Shown here: piece by piece, positions 1 through 9,412 of the stretch | Position numbering within the stretch: the first letter of the stretch is position 1 | Layout: each line of letters starts with the position of its first letter | Source of the DNA: Opitutaceae bacterium | GTDB lineage: Bacteria; Verrucomicrobiota; Verrucomicrobiia; Opitutales; Opitutaceae | Length of the DNA: 64,000 nt | Direction of reading: 5' to 3' | NCBI GenBank assembly: GCA_041395105.1 | Contig: JAWLBB010000002.1 | Coordinates: 62,001-126,000 of the forward strand | Position numbers and translations under genes: made by a program | Notes under the pieces: generated by a model | What the model was told of the DNA's origin: nothing | The model's input: the letters and a program-made list of their open reading frames with translations, nothing else | The model's database searches: none

Positions 1-1
1 G

Positions 2-1471
2 TCCGCAACCCTCGGCGCCGCCTCCGCGGCACCGCCCAAATATAAGGCCGATGTGCCCTCGAGACTGATCACCCCTGATCGGGTACAGACGGGGATGTTG
101 GGCGAACTCGACTTCACGGACGGCATGCCCAGTGAGACCACGGTCAGGAAGACCTACGATTTCCTCGACCTGTCCCGCTCCGTCGATGCGTTTCTCAACG
201 GTATCCCGCCCACGTCCATCTACGCCATGCTGGAAGGCCTCAAGCAGGCCGGCGCGGAACCGGGCGACCTCGTGCTGTGGGAAGACCTCTATGACGCCCG
301 CAGTCTGCTTCTGACGCCTCAGACGACCACGCCCTATGCCTTTGCCGAGATCAACGTCAAGGCGGAGCCGGCCATCGTGGAAGTCCCCGCCGGGCGCCTC
401 GTCGGTGCGGTGGACGATGCGTTCTTCCGCTGGGTGACGGACTTTGGCGTGACCGGTCCCAATCAGGGCAAAGGCGGCAAGTATGTCTTTGTGGGTCCGG
501 ATTATCACGGCGAGCTGCCCGATGGCTATCGCGTCGTGAATACCCCCACCTACCGCAACTGGATGTTCCTGCGGGCGCTGGTCAAGGACGGCGACCTGGA
601 AGCGGCCACGCTGGGACTGAGGACCCAGTTCCGCATCTTCCCCCTCTCCAAGCTGGCGAACCCGCCCAAGGGAAAAGTGGTCAACGCTTCAGGAGCGAAA
701 ATCAATACGATCCACGCCAACGATTACAACTTCTGGGAGGAATTGAATGCCGTCGTCCAGTACGAGCCCGCCGATGCCTTCAATCCTGAAATAGTGGGTC
801 AGTTCGCCGCCATCGGGATCAAGAAGGGCAAACCCTTCGCGCCGGACGCCCGGATGAAGAAGATCCTCGAAGAGGGCGTGGCCGTCGGCAATGCCACGGC
901 CCGCTCGATCACCTTCCGGCCCCGCTATGAGAGCGCCTATTTCTACCCGGGCAAGCGCCAGTGGTATTCCTGTTTCACGGGTGGCAGCCACGAATTCATG
1001 AACAATGGCGAGCTGGTGCTGGATGACCGTATCATGTTCCACTACTACGCCACCGCCATCACCCCGGCCATGGCCAAGCCGGCGGTCGGCACCGGTTCCG
1101 TCTACTTGATCGGTGCTCATGACTCGGAAGGCCGCTACCTCGACGGCAGCAGGACCTACTCCTGCACATTGCCGGGCCCGGTTCCCGCCAAGGATTTCTG
1201 GTCCTTCATGGTCTATGACAACCAGACCCGTTCGGTTCTGGAAACCGATCAGAAAACCGGCGGGCTCGACAGCAACAATCCGACGGTAAAGGGCAACGCC
1301 GACGGCTCCTACACCATGTGGTTCGGGCCGACGCCGCCAGCCGGCCACGAAGGCAACTGGATCCAGACCATGCCCGGCAAGGGCTACAACATCCTCCTGC
1401 GCCTCTACGGCCCGCTGGAAGCGTGGTTCGACAAGACCTGGGTGCCCGGCGACCTCGAACTGGTCGAGTGA
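2..1471 (+). CDS. DUF1254/DUF1214 domain protein, 5' end cut by window
   Basis: The reading frame is open to the first bases of the window, so the true start lies upstream. The residues before the first internal GTG (position 53) look like the end of an Ala-rich signal peptide followed by a mature N terminus. The first half matches the DUF1254 layout and the second half the DUF1214 layout (Tyr/Trp-rich block near the RSITFRPRYES segment, then a C-terminal YDNQTRS...GYNILLRLYGP block). Such proteins are usually exported and about 450-500 residues long. Their biochemical role is not established, so I assign none. The next gene on the same strand lies about 230 bp downstream. Confidence 0.85.
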   Translation, partial: SATLGAASAAPPKYKADVPSRLITPDRVQTGMLGELDFTDGMPSETTVRKTYDFLDLSRSVDAFLNGIPPTSIYAMLEGLKQAGAEPGDLVLWEDLYDARSLLLTPQTTTPYAFAEINVKAEPAIVEVPAGRLVGAVDDAFFRWVTDFGVTGPNQGKGGKYVFVGPDYHGELPDGYRVVNTPTYRNWMFLRALVKDGDLEAATLGLRTQFRIFPLSKLANPPKGKVVNASGAKINTIHANDYNFWEELNAVVQYEPADAFNPEIVGQFAAIGIKKGKPFAPDARMKKILEEGVAVGNATARSITFRPRYESAYFYPGKRQWYSCFTGGSHEFMNNGELVLDDRIMFHYYATAITPAMAKPAVGTGSVYLIGAHDSEGRYLDGSRTYSCTLPGPVPAKDFWSFMVYDNQTRSVLETDQKTGGLDSNNPTVKGNADGSYTMWFGPTPPAGHEGNWIQTMPGKGYNILLRLYGPLEAWFDKTWVPGDLELVE

Positions 1472-1703
1472 TCTGAATCGGCGGCTCCACACATGACCCA
1501 AACAAGAGAACCAAGGGAGCCGGCTGGAGTGGTCCACCGCGCCATTCACGGCCCGCATTTGAAAGGCCCTGCCATGAATCCAACAGAGCCCGGTTGAGCG
1601 GGCGACCTCCTTATGTTTCACTTCCACCGAAGCCACCGGCCGACCCGTTCCACTTGAGGTGGCCCGGCATCCCTCCCAACCCATGTCTCAATCCAATACT
1701 ATC

Positions 1704-2471
1704 ATGATCAAGAAATACGCAATCATCCCCATCTTCGGGCTGATGCTCGGCGGCATGTCCGCCCAAGCCGACGTGCTCGAACTCAAGAACGGCAATGTGC
1801 TGAACGGCACATTCCACGGTGGGACGGCCACCGCGGTCGAATTCGAGGCCTATGGCAATGTCCTGACGCTGGCCACCAGCGAAATTGCCACCCTGACCTT
1901 CAGCACGCCGCCGGCACCGGCGGCACCGGCACCACAGGCGGCACCGCCCTCTCCGCCTCAGCCCGTGGCGGTTGTCCCCCGGGAGGTGACGCTTCCCGCC
2001 GGCACCCAGCTGCTCGTTCGAATGAAGGACAGTGTTTCCTCACAAAGTCCCGCGGGTACCCCGTTCACGACCCGGCTTGAGTACGACCTCTATGCCGATG
2101 GCGTCAAGGTTGTGCCGGGCGGTGCGGTCATCTACGGCACCGTCCAGAGTTCCTCCCAGGCACGCCGGGCCCGCGGCCATTCCACTCTCGACCTTCGCCT
2201 GACCCGCATCGCCCTCGCAGGTGGCAATGTGACCATCGTCTCGTCGCCCTTCCAGCAGGCGGGCGAACGGGCGATCAAGGACGCGGCCCGCGGAGCGGCC
2301 GCCGGGGCCGCCATCGGCGCGCTGGTGGACGGCAGTGACGGCGCCGCGGAAGGCGCCGCGATCGGTGCGGTCGCCGGAGCCCTCAAAAGGGGCGACTCCA
2401 TCGTCGTCCCGCCCAATACCATGCTCGAGTTCAGCCTGACCCAGCCCGTCACGATCAAAGTCGGCAACTGA
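1704..2471 (+). CDS. exported glycine-zipper protein
   Basis: I chose the ATG at 1704 because it opens a clean signal peptide (MIKKYAIIPIFGLMLGG ... AQA). An ATG at 1683 and a GTG at 1659 would only add residues before it. After the signal comes a short segment resembling the beta-rich start of secreted verrucomicrobial proteins (DVLELKNGNVLNGTFHGG). A Pro/Ala linker follows, then a soluble domain. Near residues 205-235 there is a glycine zipper with alternating GAA/GAAIG repeats that probably inserts in a membrane or self-associates. Function unknown; it is probably periplasmic or outer-membrane associated. The same strand continues into a second small secreted ORF. Confidence 0.75.
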   Translation: MIKKYAIIPIFGLMLGGMSAQADVLELKNGNVLNGTFHGGTATAVEFEAYGNVLTLATSEIATLTFSTPPAPAAPAPQAAPPSPPQPVAVVPREVTLPAGTQLLVRMKDSVSSQSPAGTPFTTRLEYDLYADGVKVVPGGAVIYGTVQSSSQARRARGHSTLDLRLTRIALAGGNVTIVSSPFQQAGERAIKDAARGAAAGAAIGALVDGSDGAAEGAAIGAVAGALKRGDSIVVPPNTMLEFSLTQPVTIKVGN

Positions 2472-2510
2472 AGCCGAACGACTCACAACCTTTCATCCCT
2501 CATCTCCATC

Positions 2511-2735
2511 ATGAAACGCACCTTTCGAACGGGTCGCACGGTGACCCACGCCCTCATCGCCGCAACTGTCTTCCTTCCCACTCTTCCCGCCCTGACGGCC
2601 CAGGATGAATCCGCCCCGGAAATCATCATCGTGCAGCCTGCCGAAGCGGACCCAACCGGGCCACCAACCCACCCCGGCGGGGCGCGAACGCGTCCCCTCC
2701 TCAAAACAAACCGTAGCCAACTGGGATGGCCTTAG
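2511..2735 (+). CDS. short secreted peptide, possibly truncated gene
   Basis: This 74-codon frame begins with a convincing signal peptide (basic MKRTFRTGR, hydrophobic core, LTAQ cleavage region) and then an acidic stretch containing EIIIVQP. After about residue 50 the composition turns Pro/Gly/Arg-rich and loses protein-like character. I infer that the original gene was longer and that its 3' part was replaced by the structured intergenic sequence that follows. No Shine-Dalgarno sequence is obvious. It lies 39 bp behind the glycine-zipper gene on the same strand. It could also be a genuine small secreted protein. I recognise no family. Confidence 0.4.
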   Translation: MKRTFRTGRTVTHALIAATVFLPTLPALTAQDESAPEIIIVQPAEADPTGPPTHPGGARTRPLLKTNRSQLGWP

Positions 2736-2788
2736 TTAGCGAAAGAGTCGGATCAGCCAACGAGAGGTTGACTGCTCTTCGACGGCGG

Positions 2789-2844
2789 GTCCGGAGGCCC
2801 TCGCCCTACCAACCGGAATCCGAGCATCCGTGGCAGGGCCGGAC
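2789..2844. repeat. imperfect inverted repeat in intergenic gap
   Basis: The 378-bp gap at 2736-3113 holds no credible gene. Within it GTCC (2789-2792) and GGCCCT (2796-2801) pair with AGGGCC (2835-2840) and GGAC (2841-2844), giving a 10-bp stem with a 3-nt bulge. It resembles a dispersed intergenic palindromic element but no second copy is visible here. Confidence 0.35.
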
Positions 2845-2941
2845 GTCCCCGGCCAGCCGCAACGGTTGTCCGAGACAAAACAACGACAAGCACCCTTAAC
2901 TAAGCGCCATTCGTGCATGCTACGGTTTGTTTTGGGCCGGG

Positions 2942-2974
2942 AAACCATACGTAGCCTGCTACGTATGGTTTTTT
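2942..2974 (+). terminator. strong intrinsic terminator
   Basis: AAACCATACGTAG (2942-2954) and CTACGTATGGTTT (2959-2971) form a perfect 13-bp stem with a CCTG loop. The right arm runs straight into a T tract (2969-2974). It would end plus-strand transcription coming from the exported-protein genes upstream. The left arm is preceded by only three A residues, so minus-strand termination is less likely. Confidence 0.8.
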
Positions 2975-3113
2975 GTATCGTCATTTCGTTGCGTTAACCC
3001 GGTGGTCCACCGTCCGCCGGTTCTCCAATTGACGGACGGTGCCGCAACCGACCGAAGAATCCGCGCGTGATGGCGCCTGAAACCAACCGCCCGTCCGTTC
3101 AGAATCCCGCGTT

Positions 3114-5477
3114 CTAGCCCGCGGCCGCGACCGCCCGGCGGCAGGTCGCCAGGATGCTTCCGGCGTCGATCCGGTGCGCTGCATAAACCTCCGGGATGCT
3201 GCCGGACTGACCGAAATCGGTCACCCCGAGGGGCCAGATCCGGGCGCCAAGCGCGCCGCCGATCCAGGCCAGGGCATGGGGGTGCCCGTCGATCGCCGTG
3301 ACGACCGGGACCGTTCTTTCGTCGGCGGGAATGCGTCGGCCGAGCAGTCCGATCCCGTCGCCCTCTCCTTCGCTGGCCCGGCGGACCGCATTCTGGAAAT
3401 CCCGGTAAAGGAGACCCGGACCGGTCACATTGAAAAGAGCCGCCCTGATCCCCTCCGACCAGAGGGCGTCGCGGGCCTGGAGGGCCTCCGGAATCATGGC
3501 CCCGCAGGCAAAGAGATGAATCGCGGCCCGGGCCGGGGTCGATCCGTCAGGATCGTCCATTCGATAGACGCCTTCCAGCACCTGCCGGCGGCGTTTCTCC
3601 CGGTCCTCCGGAGTCGCCGGGCCTGGAAAATGATCCTGTTCCACCGGCTTGGTCGTCAATCTCAGGTAGGTGGAACGATCCCGGAGCCGCAGGCGCTCCA
3701 GGGCATCGAGCAGGATCCACTCGAGTTCCTGGCCAAAGCAGGGCTCGTAATAGGCCAGATCCGGGAGTTCCGTCCCGATCGACGGTGTCAGGACCGATTG
3801 ATGAATCCCTCCCTCCGAAGCGAGGGTGACGCCCGAGGGGGTGCCGACCACGATGAACTTCGCACCCGCGTAGAGGCCGTAGAAAAAGGCGTCGAGTCCG
3901 CGTCGGACAAACGGATCGTAGAGCGTTCCGATCGGGAAGAGGGTTTGCCCGAAGAGTTCATGGGTGAGTCCGAACTGGCTGAGTGCCATGAAGAGGTTGT
4001 TCTCGGAGATCCCCAGCTCGATGTGCCGGCCAGTCTCGGCCTCCTGCCAGTTGAGCACCGGCTTCTCCGGGGATTCCGGCAGGTCCTCCCGTTGATGCCG
4101 GCACCAGACATGATGTTTGTTGATCCATCCGCCCAGATTGGTCGAACTGGCCACGTCCGGGCTGAGGGTGACGATACGCGCCGCCCATTCGGGCTGGTCG
4201 CGGGACAGTGCGGTCAGGAGGGCTCCGAAAGTCTGCTGGGTGGAACGTCGTCCCTGGTGAGCGAAGACCAACGGTTTGCCGACGGCCATCCTCAGGGGCG
4301 GGTGCGTCGGACGGGGCGAGGGCTGCAATCGGTCGGCTGTCTCCTGAAGCAGGGACTGTTCCACGGAACCATGCTCGAACCGCACCCAGGGCGACCCGTC
4401 CGGAATCCCCAGCTCGCGCCGAAGGACCTCGACCTGTTCCCGGTTGAGCAGGACCGAATGATTGAGCGGATGGGCCATGGAAGGAAGCCGCCAGCCCTTC
4501 ATCGTATAGGCGAAAATGACGGCCGGCCCCTTGTGCGTATTCAAACTCTGGAGGGCGCGGCGGAGTTCTCCGTAGTCGTGACCACCGAGGTTGCCGAAGA
4601 GACCGTGCAGTTCGTCATCCGGCCATCGGTTGATCAATCGACCGAGGTCATCCGGAAACCGACTCTTCCGGGGAAGCCATTCCCGCAGATCCCCCGCCGG
4701 CAGCCGCAGCAGGCTCTGGTAGGCTTCGTTGGAGAGTCCGTCGATGCAATCACGGAGAAGCTCCCCGTTGGGCTCTTCGAAGGCCGCCTTGATCCTTGAT
4801 CCGTACTTCAGATCGATCACCCGCCAGCCATTGGCGGCAAACATTTCCCGCCAGGAACGTACCCGGATGCCGGGAATGACCCGGTCGAGACTCTGACGGT
4901 TCAGGTCGACCACCCAAAGGAGGTTGTCGAGGCCGTTCATGACCGGCTCGGCCACTGCCTCCCAGACAGCCCCCTCGTCGAGCTCCGCATCACCGACCAG
5001 GCTGACAAAGCGTGAGCTGGACGAGGGTTCACCGAATCCGTGTGATTCGCTGTAGGCGGCGGCGAGGGACGCGAAGTTGGGCGCAACCGCTCCGAGTCCG
5101 ACGGACCCGGTCGAGAAATCCACCGGATCCGGATCCTTGGTCCGACTGGGATAGGACTGCAGGCCATCGACCTGCCGGAGTCGTGTCAGGTACGTCTCAT
5201 CGAGATTACCGAGAAGGAACTGAATGGCATGGAAGACCGGTGAGGCATGGGGCTTGATCGAAATGAAATCGCCGGCCCGCAGGTACTCCAGATAAAGCGC
5301 GGTCAGAATAGTCACGACCGAGGCGCTGGACGCCTGGTGTCCGCCGACCTTGACACCGTCGGTGCTCCTGCGCACGTGGTTGGCGTGGTTCACGATCGAC
5401 ACCGCCAGCCAGAGCACCCGCTCTTCGATTCGGGCAATGGCGGCCTCACGCAATTGACGATCTGAAAGACGGCTCAT
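3114..5477 (-). CDS. AceE/transketolase-like thiamine diphosphate enzyme (shortened homodimeric E1)
   Basis: The 787-residue product resembles the homodimeric pyruvate dehydrogenase E1 (AceE) along its length. It has an early GGH..S segment (near residue 46), a thiamine diphosphate motif beginning GDAELDEG and continuing to an Asn in VVDLNRQS, and the conserved ISENN block carrying the cofactor-activating Glu. A transketolase-type pyrimidine-binding region and C-terminal domain follow. E. coli AceE has about 887 residues; here roughly the first 80, which in AceE contact the E2 core, are missing. No aceF or lpd gene lies nearby. It may be a stand-alone 2-oxoacid or ketose-handling enzyme, so pyruvate dehydrogenase activity is not certain. 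It appears monocistronic, with a structured repeat between it and the ABC genes. Confidence 0.75.
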   Translation of the reverse strand: MSRLSDRQLREAAIARIEERVLWLAVSIVNHANHVRRSTDGVKVGGHQASSASVVTILTALYLEYLRAGDFISIKPHASPVFHAIQFLLGNLDETYLTRLRQVDGLQSYPSRTKDPDPVDFSTGSVGLGAVAPNFASLAAAYSESHGFGEPSSSSRFVSLVGDAELDEGAVWEAVAEPVMNGLDNLLWVVDLNRQSLDRVIPGIRVRSWREMFAANGWRVIDLKYGSRIKAAFEEPNGELLRDCIDGLSNEAYQSLLRLPAGDLREWLPRKSRFPDDLGRLINRWPDDELHGLFGNLGGHDYGELRRALQSLNTHKGPAVIFAYTMKGWRLPSMAHPLNHSVLLNREQVEVLRRELGIPDGSPWVRFEHGSVEQSLLQETADRLQPSPRPTHPPLRMAVGKPLVFAHQGRRSTQQTFGALLTALSRDQPEWAARIVTLSPDVASSTNLGGWINKHHVWCRHQREDLPESPEKPVLNWQEAETGRHIELGISENNLFMALSQFGLTHELFGQTLFPIGTLYDPFVRRGLDAFFYGLYAGAKFIVVGTPSGVTLASEGGIHQSVLTPSIGTELPDLAYYEPCFGQELEWILLDALERLRLRDRSTYLRLTTKPVEQDHFPGPATPEDREKRRRQVLEGVYRMDDPDGSTPARAAIHLFACGAMIPEALQARDALWSEGIRAALFNVTGPGLLYRDFQNAVRRASEGEGDGIGLLGRRIPADERTVPVVTAIDGHPHALAWIGGALGARIWPLGVTDFGQSGSIPEVYAAHRIDAGSILATCRRAVAAAG

Positions 5478-5622
5478 GGTTGGTTCCGATCTGACTTTGA
5501 CAGTTGATCACGACTGAACCCCGCCACGGTAATCCGCCTGCCGGAGCGGGTCGAGTCGAAGCCGCAAATGGATGAACGGTTTCGAATCGAGTGACCAGCA
5601 AACGGGAGGAGCGTCTTGCGGG

Positions 5623-5690
5623 CGCCTCAACGGAGTGAGGCGACTACAGGTTCGGCCTTCGGGTTGTAGACACGGCACTCCGTTGCCGTG
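5623..5690. repeat. three-hairpin intergenic element with complementary loops
   Basis: Three stems follow each other. CGCCTCA/TGAGGCG (5623-5629, 5636-5642) has loop ACGGAG. CTACA/TGTAG (5644-5648, 5665-5669) encloses a smaller CC-TTCG-GG stem. CACGGCA/TGCCGTG (5671-5677, 5684-5690) has loop CTCCGT. The first and third loops are exact reverse complements, so a kissing interaction is possible in RNA or extruded DNA. The element lies between the ends of two minus-strand transcription units and has no open frame. Confidence 0.65.
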
Positions 5691-5711
5691 CCCGTGGCAG
5701 GAAGGGCCCCA

Positions 5712-7535
5712 TCATTCCGGACGCGAGCCCTCGCTGTCCGCGAACTGACGGTAAAGGGCGGCGTAGGTGCCATCCCGCCGCAGAAGCTCAAGATGGCAAC
5801 CCCGCTCGACGATCCGGCCCTGGTCAAGGACCAACACCTGATCGGCCTTTCGTATGGTGCTGAGGCGATGCGCCACCACGAAACTGGTCCGCCCCTTGAG
5901 CAGCCGGGCCAGGGCGGTCTGCAACCGGGCTTCCGTCAGGGTATCGATTGAGCTGGTCGCTTCGTCGAGGATGAGGATCCGGGGATTGGCCAGCATGGCA
6001 CGGGCGAAGCAGACCAGCTGTTGCTGACCCTGTGACAGCCCGATCCCATCCTCCGAGACCTCGGTATCGAATCGCCCCGGCAAACCCTCGATCAGATCAA
6101 GGCAGTCGAGCGACCGAACCGCCTCGATGACTTCCGCATCTGTCGCCCCGAGACGCCCGATCCGGATATTCTCCATGATCGAACCCTTGAAGAGGAAATT
6201 CTGCTGCAGGACGATGCCCATCTGGCGGTTCAGCGATGGCGAGGTGACCGAGCCGATCTCACGTCCATCGATCCGGATCTCGCCCGAATCGGCGAGATAG
6301 AATTTGCAGAGCAGATTGATTACCGTGCTCTTGCCGCTTCCAGTCGGACCGACCAGCGCGACGGTCTGGCCCGGTTCGGCCAGAAAACTGATGCCGCGCA
6401 GAACCGGCTTCTGCGGTTCATAGCGGAAGGAGACCTCCCGGAATTCAACCCTCCCCTCGATCCGCGGAAGTGGCGTCGCATCGGCGCGGTCCGACCAGTC
6501 CGGCTTGCGGTCGAGCAGACCGAAAATCCGCTCGGCGCCGGCCATGGATCGAAGAGCGAACGAGAAGTGCCGTCCGAGTCGGGCGATCGGATTGAAGAAA
6601 AGATTGGTCAGGAAGAAGAAGGTGATGAGGTCGCCGACCGGCATGGGATCGACCGGCAGCAGGGCCCGCCAGCCTCCGACCAGAAGGATGGCCGCGACAC
6701 AGACCTGGGAGCTGAACTCCAGCGCGGGCATGTATTGGGCGGAACTGCGGTCGAGCGCCACGTTGTAGCCCGCGTGATCCTCGGCCAGATCATCAAAGAG
6801 CCCCGCATTCACGTCCTCCCGGACAAAGCCCTGGGTGACCCGGATGCCCTTGACCGATTCCGAGATGGTCGCGATCACCCGGGAAAAGCTCTCCTGCAAG
6901 GTCCGCGAGGCGCGGCTCATCCGCTTGCGGAATGAGAGATTCAAGAGATGGACGAACGGTGCCGCCAGCAGGATGACGAGGAACAGTCTCCAGTTGTAGT
7001 AGAGCATGAACACGGCGGCCCCGACCATTTGCCCACCCTGCATGATGCTGGCAAAGAAGACGACCTGGACCCCCCGTCGCAGTGTGTCGATGTCCGAGGT
7101 CATCCGGCTGATGATGGACCCGAGGCGGGAACGGTCGAAATACCCCATCGGCATCCGCATGAGGTGTTCCATGATTTCGTTGCGCAGGGTGTAAACCACG
7201 TCCTCCGCGATCTGCATCCCGAGTCGGAAGCGGAAGAGCATGGTCAGGGAGGCGAAGGTGCAGAGCGCGATGAAACCCACCACTCCCCAGGCTATGCCGG
7301 CCGGGTTCCCCAGAGTAATCGGCCCGTTGATGACCGCTCCCAGCGACCAGGCAATCAACGGCATCTGCAGGCCCCGAAGAACCACCAGGGAGAAGAGAAC
7401 GTTTCGTTTCGCCGCAAACGGCCGGGTATAGCCGAAAAGCCGACCGAGAATCCGGAAGTCGAGGGGACGCTCCCGGGCATCGCGTTCCCTCCGATCGATC
7501 CGGGCGAGAGAGAGGTCGTGCCGGACCGTGCTCAT
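5712..7535 (-). CDS. ABC exporter half-transporter, catalytic (TM288-like) subunit
   Basis: A 607-residue fusion of a six-helix type-I exporter membrane domain (about residues 40-330) and an ATPase domain (about 360-600). Visible motifs are Walker A GPTGSGKST, an LSQGQQQL signature, and Walker B ending LILDEATSS with the catalytic Glu present. The LSQGQ signature is typical of the catalytically complete partner in heterodimeric exporters. Its start overlaps the stop of the partner gene by 4 bp, so the two are translationally coupled. The pair probably exports a lipid, peptide or drug; the substrate cannot be read from sequence. Confidence 0.9.
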   Translation of the reverse strand: MSTVRHDLSLARIDRRERDARERPLDFRILGRLFGYTRPFAAKRNVLFSLVVLRGLQMPLIAWSLGAVINGPITLGNPAGIAWGVVGFIALCTFASLTMLFRFRLGMQIAEDVVYTLRNEIMEHLMRMPMGYFDRSRLGSIISRMTSDIDTLRRGVQVVFFASIMQGGQMVGAAVFMLYYNWRLFLVILLAAPFVHLLNLSFRKRMSRASRTLQESFSRVIATISESVKGIRVTQGFVREDVNAGLFDDLAEDHAGYNVALDRSSAQYMPALEFSSQVCVAAILLVGGWRALLPVDPMPVGDLITFFFLTNLFFNPIARLGRHFSFALRSMAGAERIFGLLDRKPDWSDRADATPLPRIEGRVEFREVSFRYEPQKPVLRGISFLAEPGQTVALVGPTGSGKSTVINLLCKFYLADSGEIRIDGREIGSVTSPSLNRQMGIVLQQNFLFKGSIMENIRIGRLGATDAEVIEAVRSLDCLDLIEGLPGRFDTEVSEDGIGLSQGQQQLVCFARAMLANPRILILDEATSSIDTLTEARLQTALARLLKGRTSFVVAHRLSTIRKADQVLVLDQGRIVERGCHLELLRRDGTYAALYRQFADSEGSRPE

Positions 7536-9412
7536 CTCCCCTCCTTCTTTCTGCGGACATCGGCCTGACGCAAAAGATCCAGACTCTCCGCATCGATCGC
7601 CTGGACATCAATCGCTTCGCGGTAGAGTCCGGGGTTCTTCATGAGGTCGCGGTGGTGGCCGATCTGGACGACCCGCCCTCCCCTCAGGACCACGATGCGA
7701 TCGGCCCGGGCCAGGGTGCTCAGGCGGTGGGCCACGATGAAGGTGGTGCGCCCTTCGACCGCACGGTTGATCGCTTCGAGAATCTCAAACTCCGTTTCCG
7801 GATCGACCGAAGCGGTCGGATCGTCCAGCAGCAGGATGGGCGGCTCGAGCAGGACGGCCCGGGCGATGGCCAGGCGTTGGCGCTGGCCGCCGGACAGGTT
7901 CATCCCGCTTTCGCCCAGGATCGTCTCGTAGCCATCCGGGAACTCCATGATGAAGTCGTGCGCACAGGCGGTCCGGGCCGCCCTTTCGATCTGCTCGACT
8001 GTCGCTTCGCGATGACCGTAGGCGATATTCCAGGCGATCGTATTGCTGAAGAGAAAGTTGTTCTGGAAGACGATCCCGATCTGACGACGCAGATCATCGA
8101 GCCGCAGGTTCCGCAGATTCTGTCCATCGAGCCGGACAACGCCCCCGGTCGGATCATAGAAGCGGGGTATCAGACTCAGGAGTGTGCTCTTGCCCGCCCC
8201 GGTGGCTCCGGCCAGGGCAATCATTTCGCCGGGACGCACCCGAAAGTCGATGTCGTGGAGGACCGCTTTCCCATCCCGGTATTCGAAGGCAACCCTTTCA
8301 AAGACCACCTCGCCCCGGGCCCGGTGAATCGGCCGGGCGTCCGGCGGCGATTCCACCTCCGCCGGCGCATCAAGAATCTCGAAAATGCGCCGGGCGCCGA
8401 TCAGGCTCTGTTGGATGGAGTCGGCCACATCGGCGATGGACGATACCTGATTGGCGGCCTGCTGGAGCAGGCGGGCAAAGACCACGAGGCCGGCCCCGAT
8501 CGGTATCTGGCCCCGCACGACCAGGTAGCCTCCATAACCAAGCAGAATGAAGAGCGTGCTCTGGGTCAGCCAATCCACCAGAGGGCGAAACGCGGATACT
8601 TTCCTGAAAATCGAGAACTGCTGGCGGCGGGTTCGCTGATTGGCCTCGCGGAACTGCTCAATCTGGTGTGCTTCCAGATCAAAGACCTTGACCGTGCGGA
8701 TACCGGCGATCGTTTCGGAAAAGACCAGGACGAGATCGTCCATCAAGACCCGCACCCTTCGGTAGGCCGGGCGAACGATCCGCGAGAAAACGATGGTGGC
8801 CACGCCGATCAGCGGCATGACCGAGAGACAGGCCAGGGTCAGGCCGACATGGATATTCAGCATGTAAACCAGGTAGACCCCGAGGGTGAGGAGCAGGACA
8901 ATGCTCTGCATGAGCACCCCTTCAATGAAGAGGCGAAGGGTCTGCACGTCTCCCGAAACCCGGTTGATGATGGCACCGCTCGCGTTGTTGTCAAAAAACC
9001 GGAAGCTCAACCGCTGCAGCTTGGTGAAGACCTCCGACCGGATATTGTAGGTGATCTTCTGGTGAACCAGTCTGGAGAGAGCGATCTGGAAACTGCTTTC
9101 GAGAAGCCCGCGAACCAGCGCAATCAGGGCGATGGCAAGACTGATCGCGATGATGGTCTGGAGGGGCGCCCAGGTCGTTGGGGGCTCCAGGCCCAGGGGC
9201 CAGAGAGGCGGTTTCACCGACGGATCCAACTGGTGCCGGAGAAAATCAATGGCCAGACCGATCAGCCCCAGCCCCCCCAGGCCCATCGCCACCAGCACCA
9301 GTTGCAGGGTGAGAACAAGCGTGCAGGCCCGCCGATACTGCCAGCTGATACGGAGCAGGCGCATGATGATGGCGCCATTGCTCGCGTGATCGGGTGCTGA
9401 CGGAGTCGACAT
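7532..9412 (-). CDS. ABC exporter half-transporter, degenerate-site (TM287-like) subunit
   Basis: I chose the ATG at 9412 (MSTPSAPDH), although the frame is open further upstream; an ATG at 9364 is also possible. The product has an N-terminal type-I exporter membrane domain and a C-terminal ATPase domain with Walker A GATGAGKST and signature LSGGQRQR. Walker B ends LLLDDPTASVD, so the usual catalytic Glu is Asp. This is the known hallmark of the asymmetric subunit of TM287/288-, LmrCD- and BmrCD-type heterodimers, in which one ATP site is weak. It is first in a two-gene operon with the complete subunit downstream. Confidence 0.9.
   Translation of the reverse strand: MSTPSAPDHASNGAIIMRLLRISWQYRRACTLVLTLQLVLVAMGLGGLGLIGLAIDFLRHQLDPSVKPPLWPLGLEPPTTWAPLQTIIAISLAIALIALVRGLLESSFQIALSRLVHQKITYNIRSEVFTKLQRLSFRFFDNNASGAIINRVSGDVQTLRLFIEGVLMQSIVLLLTLGVYLVYMLNIHVGLTLACLSVMPLIGVATIVFSRIVRPAYRRVRVLMDDLVLVFSETIAGIRTVKVFDLEAHQIEQFREANQRTRRQQFSIFRKVSAFRPLVDWLTQSTLFILLGYGGYLVVRGQIPIGAGLVVFARLLQQAANQVSSIADVADSIQQSLIGARRIFEILDAPAEVESPPDARPIHRARGEVVFERVAFEYRDGKAVLHDIDFRVRPGEMIALAGATGAGKSTLLSLIPRFYDPTGGVVRLDGQNLRNLRLDDLRRQIGIVFQNNFLFSNTIAWNIAYGHREATVEQIERAARTACAHDFIMEFPDGYETILGESGMNLSGGQRQRLAIARAVLLEPPILLLDDPTASVDPETEFEILEAINRAVEGRTTFIVAHRLSTLARADRIVVLRGGRVVQIGHHRDLMKNPGLYREAIDVQAIDAESLDLLRQADVRRKKEGR

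Noticed and set aside
3174..4799. A 541-codon open frame opposite the AceE-like gene
   Set aside because: The sense strand encodes a continuous thiamine diphosphate enzyme; the antisense product has no domain.
7652..9400. A 582-codon open frame opposite the ABC exporter
   Set aside because: It is antisense to an ATPase with intact Walker and signature motifs, and its residue composition is typical of a frame shadow.
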